Source of the DNA: an uncultured bacterium
Lineage (GTDB): Bacteria > Bacillota_I > Bacilli_A > RFN20 > CAG-826
Assembly (NCBI GenBank): GCA_949300345.1
Contig: CASGDR010000010.1
Span: 1 to 32,957 of the forward strand
Length of the DNA: 32,957 nucleotides
Direction: 5' to 3'
The notes beneath the pieces were generated by a model. The model had not been told where the DNA came from. It searched no databases and saw nothing but the letters and a program-made list of their open reading frames with translations. The position numbers and the translations under genes were made by a program. Shown piece by piece: positions 16,501 to 24,002 of the stretch (the stretch's first letter is position 1; each line of letters begins with the position of its first letter).

Positions 16501-16536
16501 AGGGGCTACCTCAAAACCAGGGTAGCCTCTTTTTTC
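16501..16536 (+). terminator. Rho-independent terminator after the fucO-type gene
   Basis: The stem AGGGGCTACC (16501-16510) pairs with GGTAGCCTCT (16521-16530), with two weak pairs, followed by a run of six T. Confidence 0.85.
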
Positions 16537-16618
16537 ATGCTTGGTTTGCCGTTGTTTAGCAGTTGGAAAACCCCTAACTGCTTTCATTTATCCAGCTATG
16601 AAGATTGGGCCTTTATAA

Positions 16619-16642
16619 ACAAAAACCTCGAGTCACTCGAGG
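16619..16642 (-). terminator. Terminator of tRNA-Leu
   Basis: On the minus strand, CCTCGAG, loop TGA, CTCGAGG and then TTTTTG form a textbook terminator 13 bases after the tRNA 3' end. Confidence 0.9.
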
Positions 16643-16654
16643 CCTGTTTTCGCT

Positions 16655-16739
16655 TGGTGCGGGAAACCAGAGTCGAACTGGCATGGATTGCTCCATACGC
16701 CCCTCAAACGTACGCGTCTACCTGTTCCGCCATTCCCGC
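16655..16739 (-). tRNA. tRNA-Leu (anticodon GAG)
   Basis: The minus-strand acceptor GCGGGAA pairs with TTCCCGC, then A and an encoded CCA (16655-16657). The anticodon stem TACGT/GCGTA (one G-U) encloses loop TTGAGGG, giving anticodon GAG. A long variable arm (GGAGCAATCC) confirms class II. It is a single gene with its own promoter and terminator. Confidence 0.95.
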
Positions 16740-16749
16740 GGCGAAGGCG

Positions 16750-16755
16750 ATTATA
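16750..16755 (-). promoter_or_regulatory. -10 of the tRNA-Leu promoter
   Basis: A perfect TATAAT on the minus strand is followed by the GC-rich discriminator CGCC, the same ten bases (TATAATCGCC) as in the tRNA-Ser promoter. The -35 is weak (TTTCAT with 17-base spacing). Confidence 0.65.
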
Positions 16756-16774
16756 AACTACCCTTTGCGAATAT

Positions 16775-16794
16775 GAAAGGGCGACCTTCGCCCT
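16775..16794 (-). terminator. Terminator of mgtE
   Basis: On the minus strand, AGGGCG, loop AAGGT, CGCCCT and TTTC form a 6-bp GC-rich hairpin directly after the mgtE stop codon. Confidence 0.65.
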
Positions 16795-16797
16795 AAA

Positions 16798-18267
16798 TCA
16801 GATGAAGGGGATGATGAAGGCCTCGCTGATGGCGAAGAAGATGATCAGGCTGGATACGTCCACGATCGTGGTAAGAAGGGGTTGGCTGACGATGGCCGGA
16901 TCCTTCTTCAATGCCGCGGCTAGCATGGGCAGCAAGACAGCGATGACTTTCGAGGCCAAAATGGCGATGAACATGGTCAAACTTACGACCGCCGATACCC
17001 TGATGGCGGAGAGGAAGAAGTCGGTGGTCCAGCAGTTGCCCAACCAGATGTTGGCCTCCCCGTTTTGGACAATGCCGAAATATTGCTCCATGGTGAACCA
17101 TAGGAAGGAGAATAGGGCCACCATCAGCCCGATGATGAGGGCGGAAATTATCTCCCGGCCCACCAGCTTCCAGACTTCCTTGGGTTTGAATTCCCCTAGG
17201 GCCAAGCCCCTGATCATCAGGGCAATGGTCTGTCCCCCGGCATTGCCGCCGGTATCCATGAGGGTGGGGATGAAGGCGGCTAGCACCGGGACTACAGATA
17301 GGGCATCCTGGAAGGAGGATAAGACCATGCTCGAGAAGGTGCCAAGGATCAGTAAGACGATGAGCCATGGCACGCATTTTTTGGCCATCTTCATGGGATG
17401 GGTTTCCAGATACGAATCCTCCAAAGCGGCCACGCCGTGCAGGCTTTCGATGTCTTCGGTGGTCGCTTGGGTCATGACGTCGACGGCGTCATCGACGGTG
17501 ACGATGCCCGAGAGGCAGCCGTCGTCGTTTAGTACCGCGATGGCGTTTAAGTCATAGCGCCTGAAGGCATTGGCCATCTCTTCTTTGTCGGTATCGACCC
17601 TGACGGAAGGGGCGTCCCGGTTCATGATGTCTTTCAGTAAAGTAGGCGATTCGGCAAAGATGAGGTCATCTAAGTCGACGGTCCCCACGAATTTCCTGGA
17701 GGCATCCCTGACGAAAACGGTATAGATGGTTTCCGCATCCCGGCCCTTGGCCCTGATGGCCCGGATGGTTTCCTTGACGGTGAGGTCATCTTTGAATTCG
17801 AGGAATTCGGTAGTCATGATGGCCCCGGCCGTATCGGGCTTGAATTTGAGCAGCCTATTGATGTCCTCCCTCATGTCGGGGGCCGCCGCCCGCATGATGC
17901 GGATGGCTAGATTGGCCGGCATGTCGCCGATGGTGTCGGCCAAATCGTCGGCGGATTGGCTATTGACCAGCTCCACGAGTTCCTTGTCCGCCATCGAAGA
18001 GATCAGCTTTTCTTTGCTATCGGAAGGCATCTCGTCGAAGATGTTGGCGCTGACCGAGCTGGGGACATCGCGGAAAAAGCGCATCAAGACGGTCGGGTCT
18101 AGGTCTTTCAAGGCATCGGCGATATCGATGTCGTTGACGGTCTTTGTTATCTCCTTGAGCTTATTGACATCATGGGCCTTTATGGCTTCTTCAAGCTCCT
18201 CGGGACTGATTCTAGTGACCTTTACTTCAAGGGTGTTATCAACGCTTATGGTTTCCTTTTCTTCCAT
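16798..18267 (-). CDS. mgtE: MgtE-type magnesium transporter
   Basis: A 489-residue magnesium channel/transporter. It has the MgtE order: a helical N-domain (about 15-125, LKDLDPTVLMRFFRDVPSS), tandem CBS domains (about 130-255, with SGIVTVDDAVDVMTQ), a plug helix, then five membrane segments in the C-terminal half including the pore region with TGGNAGGQTIALMIRGLALGE, the conserved MgtE pore signature. The N- and CBS domains sense cytoplasmic magnesium. The start at 18267 is chosen because GGGAGG lies 8 bases upstream; ATG 18273 is only 2 bases from it. The upstream 100 bases are too short and lack the features of an M-box riboswitch. It is divergent from pduL. Confidence 0.96.
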   Translation of the reverse strand: MEEKETISVDNTLEVKVTRISPEELEEAIKAHDVNKLKEITKTVNDIDIADALKDLDPTVLMRFFRDVPSSVSANIFDEMPSDSKEKLISSMADKELVELVNSQSADDLADTIGDMPANLAIRIMRAAAPDMREDINRLLKFKPDTAGAIMTTEFLEFKDDLTVKETIRAIRAKGRDAETIYTVFVRDASRKFVGTVDLDDLIFAESPTLLKDIMNRDAPSVRVDTDKEEMANAFRRYDLNAIAVLNDDGCLSGIVTVDDAVDVMTQATTEDIESLHGVAALEDSYLETHPMKMAKKCVPWLIVLLILGTFSSMVLSSFQDALSVVPVLAAFIPTLMDTGGNAGGQTIALMIRGLALGEFKPKEVWKLVGREIISALIIGLMVALFSFLWFTMEQYFGIVQNGEANIWLGNCWTTDFFLSAIRVSAVVSLTMFIAILASKVIAVLLPMLAAALKKDPAIVSQPLLTTIVDVSSLIIFFAISEAFIIPFI

Positions 18268-18324
18268 CTTCATATCCTCCCTTGCGTAGCCTAGACCAAA
18301 AGCAGCAGGTCTTTCAACCGCGTT

Positions 18325-18342
18325 TTTCCAATTTATTGGAAA
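18325..18342. repeat. Perfect inverted repeat in the mgtE-pduL divergent region
   Basis: TTTCCAAT and ATTGGAAA form 8-base perfect arms around TT. It lies 58 bases from mgtE and 46 from pduL, so a regulator bound here could touch both promoters. The regulator is unknown. Confidence 0.5.
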
Positions 18343-18373
18343 TGAAGACTATGGAATCTGGCGGAAGGGCTTC

Positions 18374-18379
18374 TATAAT
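18374..18379 (+). promoter_or_regulatory. -10 of the leaderless pduL promoter
   Basis: A perfect TATAAT ends 8 bases before ATG 18388, so transcription should start at or next to the start codon. No -35 and no Shine-Dalgarno are seen. Confidence 0.6.
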
Positions 18380-18387
18380 TTTGGCGT

Positions 18388-19005
18388 ATGGAAAAACAGT
18401 TCATCGTCGAAACCAGCGCCAGGCACATCCACCTGACCCAAGAAGCCTTCGACTACCTAATGGATGTTAAAGAAGGGGAGCATGCCTCTTTGTCGATCAG
18501 GAAAGAGCTTAGCCAACCCGGACAATACGTAAGCGATACCCGCTTGACCTTGGTCGGGGAAACCAATCCCAAGACCGGTAAGCCCCGCACCATCGCCGGG
18601 GTCTCGATTCTAGGACCCCTCAGGAATGTCAACCAGGTCGAGGTCTCCGCGACCGATAGCAGGACCTTGGGAAAGAAAGCCCCTATCAGGGAATCGGGCA
18701 ACGTCAAGGGCAGCGCCCCCATCGATATCCTCAATCCCGAAAACGGCAAACTCCTCCATCTTGAGGAAGGCCTCATCGTGGCCAAACGCCACATCCACAT
18801 GACCCCGGAAGACGCCGAGGAGTTCGGAGTCAAAAACGGCGATATCGTCACCGTCGAGGTCAAGGGGGAAGAGAGACGTACCCTTTTTGGCGACACCGTC
18901 ATCAGGGTCAGCCCCAAGTTCGCCCTTGCCATGCACATCGATACCGATGAGAGCAACGCCGCCAACGCCGGCGGGCTCATCTACGGCACCATCGTGGAGA
19001 AGTAA
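18388..19005 (+). CDS. pduL: PduL-type phosphate acyltransferase (phosphotransacetylase)
   Basis: A 205-residue enzyme that interconverts acyl-CoA and acyl-phosphate. Two related halves are visible, each with a zinc-binding His motif: TSARHIHLT (residues about 9-17) and VAKRHIHMTPEDAEEFG (near 131), with a further His in MHIDTDESNAANAG near the end. There is no N-terminal encapsulation peptide and no microcompartment shell gene in the window, so it probably acts as a free cytoplasmic phosphotransacetylase feeding acetate kinase. Its TAA overlaps the next ATG (TAATG), so the two genes are coupled. Confidence 0.93.
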   Translation: MEKQFIVETSARHIHLTQEAFDYLMDVKEGEHASLSIRKELSQPGQYVSDTRLTLVGETNPKTGKPRTIAGVSILGPLRNVNQVEVSATDSRTLGKKAPIRESGNVKGSAPIDILNPENGKLLHLEEGLIVAKRHIHMTPEDAEEFGVKNGDIVTVEVKGEERRTLFGDTVIRVSPKFALAMHIDTDESNAANAGGLIYGTIVEK

Positions 19006-19277
19006 TGGCCGAGAAGATCGTCTATGCTCCCCAGAACGTCTGTTCCAGGGAGATGTATATCACCGTCGAGGACAATAGGGTCGTTTCCTTTTCCTCGATC
19101 GGCGGTTGCAACGGGAACCTCCAAGGCATCGGGGCCCTCGTAGAGGGGATGGATATCGATGAAGTGATTTCCAAACTCTCGGGCATCAAGTGCCGGGGTT
19201 CAAGGACCAGGGAAGACAGCTGTCCCAACCAATTGGCCACGGCCCTAAAGCAATACAAAAAGTCCAAAGGGAAATAG
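19005..19277 (+). CDS. TSCPD-domain protein (TIGR03905-like)
   Basis: A 90-residue protein with the Cys pattern of the small TSCPD family: NVCSREMYITVEDNRVV (Cys near 12), the Gly-rich GGCNGNLQGIGALVEGM (Cys near 34), IKCRGSRTREDSCPNQLA (two Cys) and a Lys-rich tail. The same fold occurs at the C-terminus of class II ribonucleotide reductases, and metal binding is suspected. The biological role of the stand-alone form is not known. It is translationally coupled to pduL and followed by a terminator. Confidence 0.85.
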   Translation: MAEKIVYAPQNVCSREMYITVEDNRVVSFSSIGGCNGNLQGIGALVEGMDIDEVISKLSGIKCRGSRTREDSCPNQLATALKQYKKSKGK

Positions 19278-19281
19278 GATG

Positions 19282-19305
19282 TCCGCCGGAAGGCGGATTT
19301 CTTTT
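19282..19305 (+). terminator. Terminator of the pduL-TSCPD unit
   Basis: TCCGCC, loop GGAA, GGCGGA and then TTTCTTTT. Confidence 0.88.
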
Positions 19306-19336
19306 GCTACAATTTGAATAAGCGTTTTCGCCTGAT

Positions 19337-19345
19337 TGATATAAT
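19337..19345 (+). promoter_or_regulatory. Extended -10 promoter of the first EndA gene, leaderless
   Basis: TGA-TATAAT is an extended -10 that ends 8 bases before ATG 19354. No Shine-Dalgarno is present, so the transcript probably starts at the initiation codon. Confidence 0.6.
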
Positions 19346-19353
19346 TAGTGCCG

Positions 19354-20822
19354 ATGGGAAGAAAAGCATTTCTATCAATAGCGCTGGGGCTAACCGCGCT
19401 AACCTGCCTCGGTAGCGTCTTGTCGGCGCGTCTTAGCCAAGCCGTGGCTATAAGGGAGCCAACCTATTACTGCGGCCACCTTTATTTCGGCAGTGAGAAA
19501 AATAGCGGGGGAAGTGAAATTAAAGATGCTTTGGAAACCATCCAGTCATCATCGCATTCCCTCAACGTTTCCCTTTCCTCCATTGATTCCAGCAGGTGCT
19601 ATTTTCAGGAAGGCGGATATGCCCTTAGGATCGGATCTGGTTCCAACTTGGGCTCGGTAACTTTTACTTTCCGGACCGCTTTGGATTTCGAATATGTCGA
19701 AGTCTATGCCTGGAATTATGAAAGTAGCGGAACCAATAGCCTAAGCATTACGGCGACTAGCGAAAGCGGATCATCCTATTCGACTACCTTGAACGGCCTA
19801 GGCACCGGTGTGCCTGAATTTACAGCGGAAATGGCCAAAAGGTTGATTGCCTTTCCGACTCCTCCGGCATCAAAAGCATCAAATTCGAATCCGTTGCCGG
19901 AACAGGCACGAATTCTGCCAAGAATAGGAGGATCAGCCTAGGCAAAATCCTCTTCAAAATCGTAGAAGGAGGGACTCCTTCTTCTTCGAGCAGCCCTTCT
20001 AGCAGTTCCTCAAGTTCTTCTTCTACTTCTTCTGGATCATCATCGAGTGTCTCTTCATCCTCAAGCTCTTCCAGTTCCTCTTCCAGCGCTTCTTCCTCTA
20101 GCCTACCCACACATTCCTATTGGAATGGATTCGACTGGAACCGGACGGGTGCCGATCTTAAATCGGCTCTCGCAGACAAGATCTATAGCCATAAGGATGT
20201 CGGTTACGACGGTCTTTGGGAGGCTTACAAAACCACGGATGTGAACTCGTCGGGAAAAATCGTGGATATGTATTCAAACTACGCGTGGACGCCTACTTCA
20301 GAAGGCTCCAATTACAGCGTTGAAGGCGATTGCTACAATCGCGAACACATCGTGCCCCAGTCGGTCTTCGATAAAGCCAGTCCCATGATAGCCGACCTCT
20401 TCCATGTCTATCCGACCGACGGCTATGTAAACGGGAGAAGGAGCAATTACCCCCACGGGGAAGTTGGCTCTGCCACCTATACTTCCGGGAACGGCTCGAT
20501 GCTTGGCAGTTCCAACTATCCCGGCTATTCGGGTACCGTCTTCGAACCCTTGGACAAGTGGAAGGGGGACATCGCCAGGTCTTACTTCTACATGGTCACC
20601 TGCTATGAGGACAAGCTGAGCAGTTGGAACTCCTTCGGCATGTTCAGCAAGGATACCTATCCTTCCTTGACGAACTGGGCCAAGAGTATGCTTCTTGATT
20701 GGAATGCGCTCGACCCGGTCGATGAGTGGGAGATGACGCGCAACGACAGGGTCTATTCCATCCAGGGAAACCGCAATCCCTTCATCGATTATCCCGAAGC
20801 CGCCAACCTCATCTGGGGTTAG
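19354..20822 (+). pseudogene. Secreted EndA-type nuclease, first copy, broken by a -1 frameshift
   Basis: A frame starting MGRKAFLSIALGLTAL (signal peptide) runs through a beta-rich module (TYYCGHLYFG...FEYVEVYAW) to AEMAKRL, then shifts. From the AAAA run at 19837-19840 onward the homologous sequence continues in the -1 frame: SDSSGIKSIKF, RRISLGKILFKIVEGG, a serine linker of about 45 residues, and a full Endonuclease I domain (NREHIVPQS, HVYPTDGYVNGRRSN, PFIDYPEAANLIWG) ending at 20822. One extra A would restore a product of about 489 residues resembling the next gene throughout. It may be a true pseudogene, a homopolymer phase switch or an assembly error. GTG 19348 is a less likely start. 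Confidence 0.8.
20472..20549 (+). repeat. 78-bp stretch identical between the first two nuclease genes (copy 1)
   Basis: This segment matches 21949-22026 at every base, synonymous positions included, while flanking sequence differs. It encodes ATYTSGNGSMLGSSNYPG and beyond. Confidence 0.85.
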
Positions 20823-20866
20823 GCTTGCCTTCCCAAGTTTCAGTATCCCTTAGGGTATTAACTTAT

Positions 20867-20872
20867 TAGAAT
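20867..20872 (+). promoter_or_regulatory. -10 of the second EndA gene
   Basis: TAGAAT ends 8 bases before ATG 20881. There is no Shine-Dalgarno and no clear -35. Confidence 0.5.
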
Positions 20873-20880
20873 AAATGGCT

Positions 20881-22305
20881 ATGAAAAGGAGCCACGGGAT
20901 TTTACTGGGCCTAGTCGGAGCCATCTCCTTCGCGGTTGGCATCTGTTCCATGCACTTGGTTCCCATTTTCGCCCAAGACGAGGCCACTACCTACTGCGCC
21001 GATCTTGATTTCGGAAAGAGCGACTATAGCGGTTCTAAAGCCATATCCTCCTATGTCGATGTGATCAACGGGACCAGTTCGGCCAACCGTTACAAGGACT
21101 ATTCGCACAATATCCGCCTCTCTTCCATTTCATCCGACCATGTCTATTTCGAGCCGGCCAACGCCTCCACCGACTACGCCGTGAGGATCGGCTCAGGCAA
21201 CAACAAAGGAACCGTCACCTTCTACTTGGAAGAGACCCTTTGCTTCGAATATGTGGAATTCTATGCCTGGAGCTATCGCTCGGATGAGACTGTTTCCCTG
21301 AAGGTCACTACCGACAAGGATAGCGTTGGGGTCACCCTTTCCTTTTCCTCTTTCCTTCCGTCTTTTGAAGCCGGACAGGGGGTAAGGGCCACCAACATGG
21401 CCATAAACGAGGGCATCTCCTCTTTTACCTTGGCCAATACCGATAGCAGGGTCTCGCTAGGCAAGATCCTCTTCAAGGTAAGCGATGGAGGCACCCAGCC
21501 CTCACCGTCGAGTTCTTCTTCATCCTCAAGCTCTTCCAGTTCCTCCTCCAGTTCTTCTTCCAGCACTTCCTCCGGAGATGCCCCATCCCATTCCTATTGG
21601 GACGGATTTGATTGGAACCGGACGGGTTCTGCGCTGAAAACCGCTTTGTACAACCATATAAATAGCCACACCAATGTGGGTTATGACGGCTTATGGGATG
21701 TCTATAAGGATTCCGAAACCGACGAAAACGGCAAGATCGTGGACATGTATTCGAACAAGCGTTGGACCGTGGGGCAAAAATGCGGCAATTACCAAAAGGA
21801 AGGCGACTGCGTCAACCGCGAGCACACCGTGCCCCAGTCGGTCTTCAACGAAGCCAGTCCCATGAAAGCCGATGCCTTCCATGTCTTTCCGACCGACGGC
21901 TATGTAAACGGGAGAAGGAGCCGTCATCCCCATGGGGAAGTAGGGGGCGCCACCTATACTTCCGGGAACGGCTCGATGCTTGGCAGTTCCAACTATCCCG
22001 GCTATTCGGGTACCGTCTTCGAACCCATCGACCAGTGGAAAGGAGACTTTGCCAGGGCCTACTTCTATATGGTTACCTGCTACCAGAACAAGGTTTCTTC
22101 CTGGAACTATGACATGTTCTCCCAAAACACCTACCCCTCCCTTACCAGCTGGGCCGTAAACATGCTTCTTGAATGGTCGGACAATGACCCGGTCGACGAT
22201 TTCGAGAGGCAGCGCAACGATGGAGTCTACAAGCACCAGAAGAACCGCAATCCCTTCATCGATTATCCCGAAGCCGCCCATTTGATTTGGGATGGGGCCT
22301 ACTGA
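20881..22305 (+). CDS. Secreted EndA-type nuclease, second copy (intact)
   Basis: A 474-residue exported DNase/RNase of the Endonuclease I family (His-Me finger). The signal peptide is about 1-32 (GILLGLVGAISFAVGI). A beta-rich module (about 36-195, TYCADLDFG...FEYVEFYAWSY...SLGKILFKV) resembles that of its neighbours. A serine linker of about 28 residues (near 206-233) leads to the nuclease domain (about 240-474): IVDMYSNKRW, NREHTVPQS with E314-H315 as the expected metal and catalytic pair, HVFPTDGYVNGRRS and NRNPFIDYPEAAHLIWDG. Likely roles are nutrient recovery from DNA or escape from DNA traps. ATG 20881 is preferred over 20875 because it sits at the transcript start predicted from the -10. 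Confidence 0.92.
   Translation: MKRSHGILLGLVGAISFAVGICSMHLVPIFAQDEATTYCADLDFGKSDYSGSKAISSYVDVINGTSSANRYKDYSHNIRLSSISSDHVYFEPANASTDYAVRIGSGNNKGTVTFYLEETLCFEYVEFYAWSYRSDETVSLKVTTDKDSVGVTLSFSSFLPSFEAGQGVRATNMAINEGISSFTLANTDSRVSLGKILFKVSDGGTQPSPSSSSSSSSSSSSSSSSSSSTSSGDAPSHSYWDGFDWNRTGSALKTALYNHINSHTNVGYDGLWDVYKDSETDENGKIVDMYSNKRWTVGQKCGNYQKEGDCVNREHTVPQSVFNEASPMKADAFHVFPTDGYVNGRRSRHPHGEVGGATYTSGNGSMLGSSNYPGYSGTVFEPIDQWKGDFARAYFYMVTCYQNKVSSWNYDMFSQNTYPSLTSWAVNMLLEWSDNDPVDDFERQRNDGVYKHQKNRNPFIDYPEAAHLIWDGAY
21949..22026 (+). repeat. 78-bp stretch identical between the first two nuclease genes (copy 2)
   Basis: Identical to 20472-20549. The third nuclease gene is clearly different in the matching region (YSVQACEP instead of YSGTVFEP). 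Confidence 0.85.
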
Positions 22306-22324
22306 TTGGAAAACTTTGGTTTAG

Positions 22325-22330
22325 TATAAT
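22325..22330 (+). promoter_or_regulatory. -10 of the third EndA gene, leaderless
   Basis: A perfect TATAAT ends 6 bases before ATG 22337. No ribosome site lies between. Confidence 0.6.
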
Positions 22331-22336
22331 TTACCC

Positions 22337-23797
22337 ATGAATAGGAAAGCCTTTCTGATATCTTTCCTCGGGGCCTTGGGCCTCAGCGTTTCTTCCATCC
22401 TCCTCGGTTCCATCACCCTAGGGGTTGTGGGGCAAGAGGACGTTTCCAAAAATTGCTACAGCATTACCTTCGGCGACCTGGCATATTCGAATTGCAGAAC
22501 CGCCTTTTCGGGCGGGGACATATCTTCGGCCCCCTTCGATTATTCCTTTCCCGCCCTTAGCGGTGGAACCTATAGCACCAATAGGACCTATAGGCAGGAT
22601 AGGGGATATGCATTGAAGTTCTCTTCTTTGTATGAGACCGGCTACTTTGAGGTCAGTTTTTCCTCCAGTGTGGTCAGCGACGTCTATCTATTCGTCTATG
22701 GCTATATCAGCGAAAGCGGCTTCCATGATACCGAGCCCGGCATCCAAGTCACCACCTCGGCCAATACGACTGGGGTTTCTTCCTACCTCATCAGCGATCC
22801 GCAGTTTGACTATACCGGAGACACCACGGTGGACATGGGCATGGACCTGGAAGCTTATGAGGCCCCTTACATCTACCGTTTCTCGGGATTGGACAATGGC
22901 AGTGGGGATGCTTCTACCTGGATGAGGATCTCCGCCTTGCCCGATAAGGACAATTCGGTTTATGCCTCGCGCTTTTATCTAGCCAAGATCACCTTCACGG
23001 TCACTGAAAGCCAGCCTTCTTCGAGTTCTTCCTCAAGCGCCTCTTCAAGCTCTTCCTCCTATAGCGAGCCCGATCTTCCTACTTACTATGACGGAATCGA
23101 TTGGTCGCTTACGGGCGCCGAGTTGAAAAACGCCCTCCATGACACCGTTTCCAGCAATACGAAGACCCTTTCCTATAATGACCTTCTTACGGCCTATCAA
23201 ACTACCGACGTGGTGGACGGCTATATCCTCGACATGTATTCCAACCAGAAATACGCCATAGACGACAATGGTGCCTCGGCCGATCAGGAAGGGGAGGGGT
23301 ATAACCGGGAGCACATAGTCCCCCAAAGCCTATTTGAGGAAAAGCTTCCGATGAGGACCGACCTCTTCCATGTTTATCCCACCGACATCTATGTGAATAA
23401 ATGCCGCAGCAACTATGTCCACGCCGAGCTCGATAGCGTTTCCTTTACCTCCAGCAACGGCACCGCGGTCGGATATTCAAGCGCCCCCGGATATAGCGTC
23501 CAGGCCTGCGAACCCGCCGACGAATACAAAGGGGACATCGCCCGGTCGTATTTCTACATGGTTACCCGCTATCAAGACGTCATCTCCGGTTGGAGGAGCT
23601 ATGCGATGTTCAGCAAAGACAGCTTCCCTTCATTGAGCCAGTGGGCCCTGGAGACCCTGCTCAAATGGCATGACCAAGATCCGGTCAGCCAAAGGGAAAT
23701 CGACCGCAACAACGCCGTCTACGCTTTGCAAAACAACCGCAATCCCTTCATCGATTGCTCAGATTGGGCCCACATGGTCTTCGACGGGGCCTACTAG
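22337..23797 (+). CDS. Secreted EndA-type nuclease, third copy (divergent)
   Basis: A 486-residue exported nuclease with the architecture of the two genes before it. A signal peptide (about 1-32, FLISFLGALGLSVSSILLG), a different and longer beta-rich module (about 38-225), a short serine linker (near 230-250), then the Endonuclease I domain: ILDMYSNQKYAI, YNREHIVPQSLFEEKLPMR, DLFHVYPTDIYVNKCRSNY, DIARSYFYMVTRYQDV and NRNPFIDCSDWAHMVFDGAY. The Arg-Glu-His pair and the Asn-rich metal loop are kept, so it should be active. Its divergence suggests a different substrate or partner from copies 1 and 2. It has its own promoter. Confidence 0.92.
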   Translation: MNRKAFLISFLGALGLSVSSILLGSITLGVVGQEDVSKNCYSITFGDLAYSNCRTAFSGGDISSAPFDYSFPALSGGTYSTNRTYRQDRGYALKFSSLYETGYFEVSFSSSVVSDVYLFVYGYISESGFHDTEPGIQVTTSANTTGVSSYLISDPQFDYTGDTTVDMGMDLEAYEAPYIYRFSGLDNGSGDASTWMRISALPDKDNSVYASRFYLAKITFTVTESQPSSSSSSSASSSSSSYSEPDLPTYYDGIDWSLTGAELKNALHDTVSSNTKTLSYNDLLTAYQTTDVVDGYILDMYSNQKYAIDDNGASADQEGEGYNREHIVPQSLFEEKLPMRTDLFHVYPTDIYVNKCRSNYVHAELDSVSFTSSNGTAVGYSSAPGYSVQACEPADEYKGDIARSYFYMVTRYQDVISGWRSYAMFSKDSFPSLSQWALETLLKWHDQDPVSQREIDRNNAVYALQNNRNPFIDCSDWAHMVFDGAY

Positions 23798-23810
23798 GGG
23801 ATAATTCTCC

Positions 23811-23838
23811 TTTACTTAAGGAACATTCTTAGTAAAAT
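23811..23838 (+). promoter_or_regulatory. metK: Promoter of the metK leader
   Basis: TTTACT (23811-23816), 16 bases, TAAAAT (23833-23838). The expected +1 is near 23845, leaving a leader of about 158 bases before metK. Confidence 0.7.
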
Positions 23839-23844
23839 ATCGCC

Positions 23845-23952
23845 CAGAAAAGGCGTCCATCAAGAAGTCCTGCGCGGGGAATGCGGGGCTAGCAACTCCG
23901 GGATACCGGTAAGTGCTCACCCCAGCCGGATCCGACCCCGGAACGATGGACA
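23845..23952 (+). ncRNA. Structured metK leader, candidate divergent SAM-I-clan riboswitch
   Basis: The closing stem P1 is GTCCATC (23855-23861) with GATGGAC (23945-23951). Next is AAGAAG, like the J1/2 of SAM-I (ATCAAGAG). A hairpin CGC/GCG around 23873-23885 holds loop GGGGAAT. A long hairpin follows: GGGG (23885-23888) with CCCC (23920-23923), then GC-A-ACT (23892-23897) opposite AGT-GC (23912-23916), then CCGG-GATA-CCGG. The GC-A-AC / GT-GC bulge is the SAM-contact element of SAM-I and SAM-IV P3. A last hairpin, CCGG (23926-23929) with CCGG (23938-23941), precedes AAC and P1. The GAGGGA and GGCCC core of classical SAM-I P2 is missing. Position before metK and a terminator supports SAM control. 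Confidence 0.6.
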
Positions 23953-23963
23953 TGGGAAGATTT

Positions 23964-23990
23964 CCTCCCTAGGTCGGGAGGGCTTTTCTT
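23964..23990 (+). terminator. Intrinsic terminator in the metK leader
   Basis: CCTCCC (23964-23969) pairs with GGGAGG (23976-23981), followed by CTTTTCTT. An alternative hairpin GGAA-GAT-TTCC just upstream overlaps its 5' arm, so the two could be mutually exclusive. metK begins 12 bases later, which suggests attenuation. Confidence 0.8.
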
Positions 23991-24002
23991 GAAAGGACTA
24001 TT

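Noticed and set aside
18268-18387. M-box magnesium riboswitch before mgtE
   Set aside because: The region is only about 115 bases, lacks the M-box conserved segments, and has no terminator before mgtE.
20823-20866. Terminator between the first and second nuclease genes (ATCCCTTAGGGTAT)
   Set aside because: The stem has only about three firm pairs and no T-run, so it is not supported.
23855-23951. Signal recognition particle RNA upstream of metK
   Set aside because: The nearly universal GGTCAGG and CCGGAAGG apical elements are missing on both strands, and the leader position with a terminator before metK fits a riboswitch better.
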